Source: Lacrimispora algidixylanolytica
Lineage (GTDB): Bacteria > Bacillota > Clostridia > Lachnospirales > Lachnospiraceae
Reading direction: 5' to 3'
NCBI RefSeq assembly: GCF_003609635.1
Contig: NZ_MCIA01000034.1
Span: forward strand, 124,001 to 188,000
Length of the DNA stretch: 64,000 bases
This document shows, in pieces, positions 59,499 to 64,000 of this stretch; position 1 is the stretch's first letter; each line of letters begins with the position of its first letter. Below the pieces are notes generated by a model, which saw only the letters and a program-made list of their open reading frames with translations, was not told the origin of the DNA and searched no databases. The translations under genes and the position numbers were made by a program.

Positions 59499-59526
59499 TC
59501 CCTCCAAACTAGTAAGTCTGGAGGGA
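59499..59526 (-). terminator. Terminator after the SPFH gene
   Basis: On the minus strand TCCCTCCAGACT pairs with AGTTTGGAGGGA and is followed by TTTT. Confidence 0.8.
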
Positions 59527-59574
59527 TAACCGAATTATAAAAGCACAGAAAACTTCACTAAAAAATCCCGTTTT

Positions 59575-61641
59575 TTATTTGGTAACTGTTTCTGTATTGA
59601 CATCCGCCCCTTTCGTAGCTTCTGTCTCCTTTCGTTGTACATCTTCACCTTGATTTGGCTGCGTTATGGACTCAATTGCCTGTGCGGTAGTAGAAGGCTC
59701 AGAAATATGCTGTAAGGATACTCCAAGTTTATCCAATGTAATGAATTTGAGCAGGGTATCCATGACAGTACTATTGCCGCCGGAGCCGTTTTCGCTATTC
59801 CCCATCTGAACAACTGTTTTAGGAACAATATCGACCGTAGTATTTTTAATGGCATCAGCCAACTTATCCGTAACCTCCTGAATGACGCGGAATTCAGCGC
59901 CGCCATAAGCTTTGACCTGTGCCTCTATGGCCTGCGCCTTTGCTAAACCTACGTTTGATTCCTTGAACGCTTCCGCCTCGCCTTCCAGCTTGATTTTGGA
60001 TGCATTGGCTCTTGCTAGCGCAATGATCTGGTTGGATTCCTCCTCGGCTCGACTTGCAAGAGCTGCACCATTGTTACCTTCAATTTCAATCTGAATTTTG
60101 GATTTGGTGAGGAAACTCTGCTGTTCTGCAATTGCCTGCGCTTCACGCAGAGATTTTTCGCTTTCCGCTGCGGATTGCTGTTTTTGGTAGGTGACCCTTT
60201 TTTCTTCGGCGATCTGTCGTTCCCTAAGCTGCATTAAAATGTTTTCAATTTGGGTATCGGCTACTGTGGTTTTAGGCGTGCCAATTAAAACTTCCTCCAG
60301 TTGAAGATTATATTTATCAAATTTCTCCCTCATTTCTAAGACTGCACGCTCACGAATGGCACTACGTTCCTGTATCAGTTCGATAAGAGTTTTTGTCTGT
60401 GCAACATCTTTAAAATATGCGCTGACCAACGGATCAAGAGACTGGTTTACCAACATTCCGATATCGCCAAAACGCTGAATGACCCATGGTGCTTGCTTAT
60501 AGTCAATATGCATTACAACTGAGAGTGGCAGTGAGGGCTCAAATGCATCCTTGGTGATAATATCCACTTCCGTAAGGTTTTCATCATACTTATGATCGCC
60601 AGTTTCAGTTTTGTTCCATTTTAAGATGATATTGGTTGTTGGAACAAGTACAACTTTACCAGCATCAGTATTAAAAGCATATTTTCCGGGCATCAGAGGC
60701 TTTTCAAGTACACCTTTAGAGCCAACGCTGACAAGTTCTCCATGCTTATAGTTCTCTCCCGAGGTATCCACTCCCTCACGGCCAAAGAAAGAGACCACAA
60801 CGCCCACAAATCCAATGGGAACGACTGTTTTAGTCCGGAATTCAACAGTAGCGAATAGGCGATTAATGTAATAGGTACCATCCGTTAAGACCTGAATCTG
60901 TTTCCCTCGCCTTCCACCAAGCTCCAGAAATTTCTCTGGGTCCTGAAAGCTCGCATGCTGTTCGCCCATATCTGGAGCGATAATCTCCCCTTGCTGAATA
61001 GACGTTCCATCATGCACTGTGACTATGCCCATCATGTCACTGGACTCATTACTTCTGCCCATGATTATCACAGGTGTAAACCCGTTCCTGTCAGCCAGTG
61101 TTTTCTGCATACTGACCAATTCGTTCTGATCCTGCTTGAAGTTGCTGGAGATAGATTTGATGTAATTGGGGGTAATTACAATAAACTGAGCCAAATTAAT
61201 TGCATACGTCCCTTCCCTCAAAATGCCCCTCTGTGGACCACGCTGTCCGCCGTTTTTAAGGAATCCTGAAACATCCTGAAAATTATTTGCTTCCTCCACA
61301 ATACGACCCAGAGTTTGCACCGGGGCGAGTGGAGAACCATCACGGGCGAATAAATAGGCAATCTGTCCCTGCGGAATTGTAATAAGGGGGTATTTATGTA
61401 TTTTGTACATCAGAACCGACTTAAAATGGATGCCACCACGCAGCAGTCCAGGCGCATACCCTGCTTCACCATTTAGAGCTATAATAGAATCCTTAAGAGA
61501 ACCCTTTGGACTCCACCATTTTTCTACTACAGCTACCTCATTAGAACTGATCACTCTTAACCCCAAAATTTTGAAAATAAGCAGGTAAAACAGTACAACT
61601 ATTCCCACTGAAATACCCGCTATCGTTAGCCATTGTTCCAT
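59575..61641 (-). CDS. Large SPFH-domain membrane protein with N-terminal beta repeats
   Basis: The 688-aa protein has one membrane segment near residues 8-28. Three related beta modules follow at about 85-150, 188-260 and 275-345, each ending in a G-x-Y-x-x-N motif (REGTYAIN, TDGTYYIN, MPGKYAFN). The SPFH/Band-7 part covers about 350-470. A long polar helix rich in Ala, Glu and Lys spans 470-610, then a short low-complexity end. SPFH proteins build oligomers on membranes. The modules plus SPFH plus helix recall major vault protein. RBS GGAGGA. Substrate and role are unknown. Confidence 0.85.
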   Translation of the reverse strand: MEQWLTIAGISVGIVVLFYLLIFKILGLRVISSNEVAVVEKWWSPKGSLKDSIIALNGEAGYAPGLLRGGIHFKSVLMYKIHKYPLITIPQGQIAYLFARDGSPLAPVQTLGRIVEEANNFQDVSGFLKNGGQRGPQRGILREGTYAINLAQFIVITPNYIKSISSNFKQDQNELVSMQKTLADRNGFTPVIIMGRSNESSDMMGIVTVHDGTSIQQGEIIAPDMGEQHASFQDPEKFLELGGRRGKQIQVLTDGTYYINRLFATVEFRTKTVVPIGFVGVVVSFFGREGVDTSGENYKHGELVSVGSKGVLEKPLMPGKYAFNTDAGKVVLVPTTNIILKWNKTETGDHKYDENLTEVDIITKDAFEPSLPLSVVMHIDYKQAPWVIQRFGDIGMLVNQSLDPLVSAYFKDVAQTKTLIELIQERSAIRERAVLEMREKFDKYNLQLEEVLIGTPKTTVADTQIENILMQLRERQIAEEKRVTYQKQQSAAESEKSLREAQAIAEQQSFLTKSKIQIEIEGNNGAALASRAEEESNQIIALARANASKIKLEGEAEAFKESNVGLAKAQAIEAQVKAYGGAEFRVIQEVTDKLADAIKNTTVDIVPKTVVQMGNSENGSGGNSTVMDTLLKFITLDKLGVSLQHISEPSTTAQAIESITQPNQGEDVQRKETEATKGADVNTETVTK

Positions 61642-61728
61642 AAATAATTCCTCCTAATCTAATTTTGTTGATACATTAATAATGGCTTGTGGTAAAATAT
61701 ATTATGATAGAAGCTATGTTACCAGGCC

Positions 61729-61857
61729 TTAGAATACTCTCAGATATAAAATACCGATAAAAATAAAAGAACAAAAAGCAGTAGCCACTTTGTCTGGTAT
61801 GAGCCAGTTGAATCGTGGTTTTGCTCCGTAAATCTTAACAATCAGGAGAAAAAACAT
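61729..61857 (-). CDS. Possible small membrane protein upstream of the SPFH gene
   Basis: A 42-codon frame reads MFFLLIVKIYGAKPRFNWLI and ends VATAFCSFIFIGILYLRVF. Two hydrophobic segments suggest a membrane protein or the relic of one. The RBS is weak. It lies 88 bp before the SPFH gene on the same strand. Confidence 0.3.
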   Translation of the reverse strand: MFFLLIVKIYGAKPRFNWLIPDKVATAFCSFIFIGILYLRVF

Positions 61858-61891
61858 AAGGGATCTCTGCTTTTAACACAAAATCTCTCCT

Positions 61892-62635
61892 TTATTCTAT
61901 AAGACGATTAATCAGCGCTATATATTCTTTGCTCCTAGCTAGACTCAACTCGCCATGCTTCATACCAGGGTATTTACACAACCGAGCATGAGGAAGAATA
62001 CTTATCAGCTTTCTAGCCGACTTATCCATAATTCTCATCTCTTTTCCACCAATAATAATCATTACCTTTGCTTTTGAGTACTTAAGTCCAACCGGTACCT
62101 TGTAGCCAACATTACTTATACTAATATTCACCAAAGATTCTTTTGACATGTTTTTACTGTCGTTAAAGTATTGATTAAATAAATTTTTATTGATGTAAAG
62201 AGCCTTTGCCTGCAATTTTGCAAACCATTTATATCGTATAAGTCCATAAAACATTCCACTGCTCTTAGCTAGAAGACGTGTCAAACTGCCAGGAGGAATC
62301 ACCATCGCGCTTTCAATAACGGCGTATTTTGCAATATCCATTCTCCGTGAAAGAACAGCAATGATGATTTGACCTCCTAAAGACAAACCGCATAGGGCAT
62401 GCACATTTCCATTGATATTTGTGTCAATGTACTGTAAGAGCTTTTGAGCAGATTCTTCTATACTTATAAAAGTTGTTTTTCCATCATCACCATGTCCGTC
62501 TATAATTGGAGTCACAACATGGTATTTCTCTTTCAGTAGAGGAATTATATCTGTAAAAGCCCACCAGGAAAGCCCTCCGCCATGTAACAAAATAATTGTA
62601 GGTAGCGCTTTATCACCAAACTCTCTAAATATCAT
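61892..62635 (-). CDS. Alpha/beta hydrolase
   Basis: The 247-aa protein has the oxyanion-hole region ILLHGGGLSWWAF, the nucleophile elbow CGLSLGGQI and the late KHGELSL with the catalytic histidine. The acidic residue is less obvious. The substrate is unknown. An RBS is not strong. A divergent copy of the dispersed element (copy 10) lies about 340 bp upstream. Confidence 0.85.
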   Translation of the reverse strand: MIFREFGDKALPTIILLHGGGLSWWAFTDIIPLLKEKYHVVTPIIDGHGDDGKTTFISIEESAQKLLQYIDTNINGNVHALCGLSLGGQIIIAVLSRRMDIAKYAVIESAMVIPPGSLTRLLAKSSGMFYGLIRYKWFAKLQAKALYINKNLFNQYFNDSKNMSKESLVNISISNVGYKVPVGLKYSKAKVMIIIGGKEMRIMDKSARKLISILPHARLCKYPGMKHGELSLARSKEYIALINRLIE

Positions 62636-62971
62636 TTCTACACCTTCACCCCTTCGCCTACCTAATATACGGCCGTACTAATAAATGGCATATAAGAATA
62701 AAATATCACAACAGTGTGGCGATATTTTTACACTCCGACAAGTTACATTATTCTTATTATTATGGATGTTAGTACAGAATAAAGTTTGTCTATAAGCATG
62801 CACGCCGAATTAAATAGCTTTAAATAAAGCTATAACCATTGTAATGGGATACGTCAATTTTTTCTATATCCTTAATGCCATATTACTCCTTATGATACCA
62901 AATATCAATATTCTTTTTCCAGTGTGTACATTATCAAAAAAATAACTCTCTGTTTATTTGATTTATGACAA

Positions 62972-63014
62972 TAAAAACCTCCAACTCAATACTGATCGTT
63001 ATTAGTTTTCTTTA
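62972..63014. repeat. Palindromic element, degenerate copy (copy 10)
   Basis: AAAAACCTCCAACTCAATAC followed by TGATCGTTATTAGTTTT keeps both arms but has several changes. The rest of 62636-63362 is AT-rich and holds no gene I can support. Confidence 0.5.
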
Positions 63015-63362
63015 CATTTTTATTTATCAGCTTTACATTATACCCATAACAAGAATCTGATTAGACAGATTGAACCTATATATTTAATAATTCTCGATAT
63101 ATAAATTCCTTCCTGTTCTTATCAACAATATATCAATTACAACGGTGCTTACATATAATAGGTAGGTATTGCTTCAACTCTTTAGAACATATACTATAAT
63201 CATTTATAAATCCCTATCATTTATACTTCACAGTTTTTTCACATGCCGTACAAACTTTATTTACAAGTTCTACAAACTTTTTTCATATCTTTCCTATATA
63301 CTTAAATCATAAACAAGAGCAACCCCAAAACTTGTTTTAATGAAAAACTTTTTTTCATAACT

Positions 63363-63412
63363 CGCCGGTGAAACCCACATTTCACCGGCTCCTCCCTTTT
63401 TAAAGGGTTTTT
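63363..63412 (+). ncRNA. Tandem hairpins, possible end of a small RNA or leader
   Basis: GCCGGTGAAA pairs with TTTCACCGGC at 63364-63389. It is followed by CTCCTCC and then the terminator hairpin CCCTTT/AAAGGG (63394-63407) with TTTTT. No gene on the + strand precedes it, so it should end a transcript that starts within the previous few hundred bases. The exposed CTCCTCC could pair with Shine-Dalgarno sequences. Confidence 0.45.
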
Positions 63413-63514
63413 CTGTTTATCTTCCTCCATTTCCCATCCTCTCCTAAATCAATAGTCCTTGTAGGTTTTTTCGCTACTTTGCCATTAAAGGTAGTAATTA
63501 TAAGGAAATGACCG

Positions 63515-63543
63515 TTGCAAAGATACACGTTCTATTATAGAAT
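63515..63543 (+). promoter_or_regulatory. Promoter of the phosphofructokinase gene
   Basis: TTGCAA (63515-63520), 17 bp, TAGAAT (63538-63543), 44 bp before the start codon. Confidence 0.78.
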
Positions 63544-63587
63544 AGGAGACGTGCCCAAAGCATACGCAAATCTGGAGGATATATTAC

Positions 63588-64000
63588 ATGAAGAAAAATG
63601 CAATCGTAGGACAATCCGGTGGTCCCACCGCTGTAATCAACGCAAGCCTTTACGGCATAATTAAAGAAGGAATGGCTCACGAAGAAATTGGCCGGGTTTA
63701 TGGCATGATTAATGGCATCGAAGGCTTCATGTCCGGTAATTATATGGATTTATCAAATGACTTAACCGCAGAAGAACTGGAGCTGCTTAAATTAACTCCT
63801 GCTGCTTATTTGGGTTCTTGCCGCTATAAGCTTCCGGATGATCTCTCTTCCCCATTTTACCCTGCTTTGTTTGAAAAGTTTCGCACCATGGAGATTGGAT
63901 ACTTCTTTTACATTGGCGGAAATGATTCCATGGATACCGTAAGTAAACTTTCTCGTTATGCTGCCCATCATCAGAGTGATATCCGTTTCATTGGAATCCC
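63588..64000 (+). CDS. 6-phosphofructokinase, PPi-dependent type (partial)
   Basis: The gene starts at an ATG with GGAGG 9 nt upstream and runs off the window end. The start KNAIVGQSGGPTAVINASLY is the phosphofructokinase nucleotide/phosphate loop. YIGGNDSMDTVSK has Asp where ATP-dependent enzymes have Gly (GGDGS), the mark of the pyrophosphate-dependent group. It phosphorylates fructose 6-phosphate in glycolysis. Only the first 137 codons are visible, so the C-terminal part cannot be checked. Confidence 0.88.
   Translation, partial: MKKNAIVGQSGGPTAVINASLYGIIKEGMAHEEIGRVYGMINGIEGFMSGNYMDLSNDLTAEELELLKLTPAAYLGSCRYKLPDDLSSPFYPALFEKFRTMEIGYFFYIGGNDSMDTVSKLSRYAAHHQSDIRFIGI

Overview
This window reads as chromosome of a low-GC, anaerobic, Gram-positive Firmicute, most likely in the Lachnospiraceae / Clostridium cluster XIVa. 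The clues are the UPF0210 plus ACT-domain pair, a PPi-type phosphofructokinase, a rubredoxin-like protein, an ECF-type niacin transporter, a maltodextrin operon without its own ATPase, and purine-rich ribosome binding sites almost everywhere. The taxonomic call is inference from gene content; no 16S gene is present.

Layout. 1-8.9 kb: a partial tmcAL on the + strand, then a long minus-strand housekeeping run (zinc-finger membrane protein, polA, coaE, walJ-like, ACT, UPF0210, methyltransferase, tautomerase, NUDIX). 9-12.1 kb: tRNA-Leu, a lipoprotein, and uraA-upp on the + strand. 12.2-26.3 kb: minus-strand housekeeping genes (beta-helix protein, topB, DMT transporter, galM, asd, a ParC/ParE-type topoisomerase pair, acylphosphatase plus EAL protein), broken by tRNA-Gly and a cupin gene. 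26.4-30.4 kb: tRNA-Thr followed by a decayed accessory stretch with gene fragments and a few small enzymes. 30.4-33.7 kb: a GntR-controlled ABC transporter, a niacin transporter, and a rubredoxin-like protein. 34-48 kb: a maltodextrin/glycogen operon with its LacI regulator. 48.2-49.8 kb: a LexA-controlled dinB pair. 49.9-62.6 kb: a second accessory zone of small enzymes (GNAT, VOC, HAD, isochorismatase, nitroreductase), an orphan holin, several pseudogenes and a large SPFH protein. 62.6-63.5 kb: mostly non-coding, then the start of a phosphofructokinase gene.

How the genes work together. The 34-48 kb block is a complete route for linear and branched alpha-glucans: binding protein and two permeases for uptake, then MalQ, phosphorylase, a GH133 debranching enzyme and two GH13 alpha-glucosidases. 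A LacI-type repressor probably controls it through two near-identical operators. The PPi-PFK at the window end belongs to the glycolytic route below it. uraA-upp salvage uracil, and dinB sits behind an almost perfect Bacillus-type LexA box.

Most unusual observations. (1) About twelve copies of a roughly 40-bp palindromic element occur only in the accessory zones. In one arrangement it carries a promoter (TTGAYA, 17 bp, TANNNT) about 50-60 bp before a gene; as a full hairpin with a T-tract it sits at gene ends. The result is cassette-like units. (2) PolA keeps its polymerase motifs but has lost key residues of both nuclease sites. (3) Four exact 52-bp tandem repeats fill the parE-parC gap and supply the parC Shine-Dalgarno sequence. 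(4) The SPFH protein has three repeated beta modules before its SPFH domain, an arrangement recalling vault proteins. (5) Several genes show clear in-frame deletions or frameshifts.
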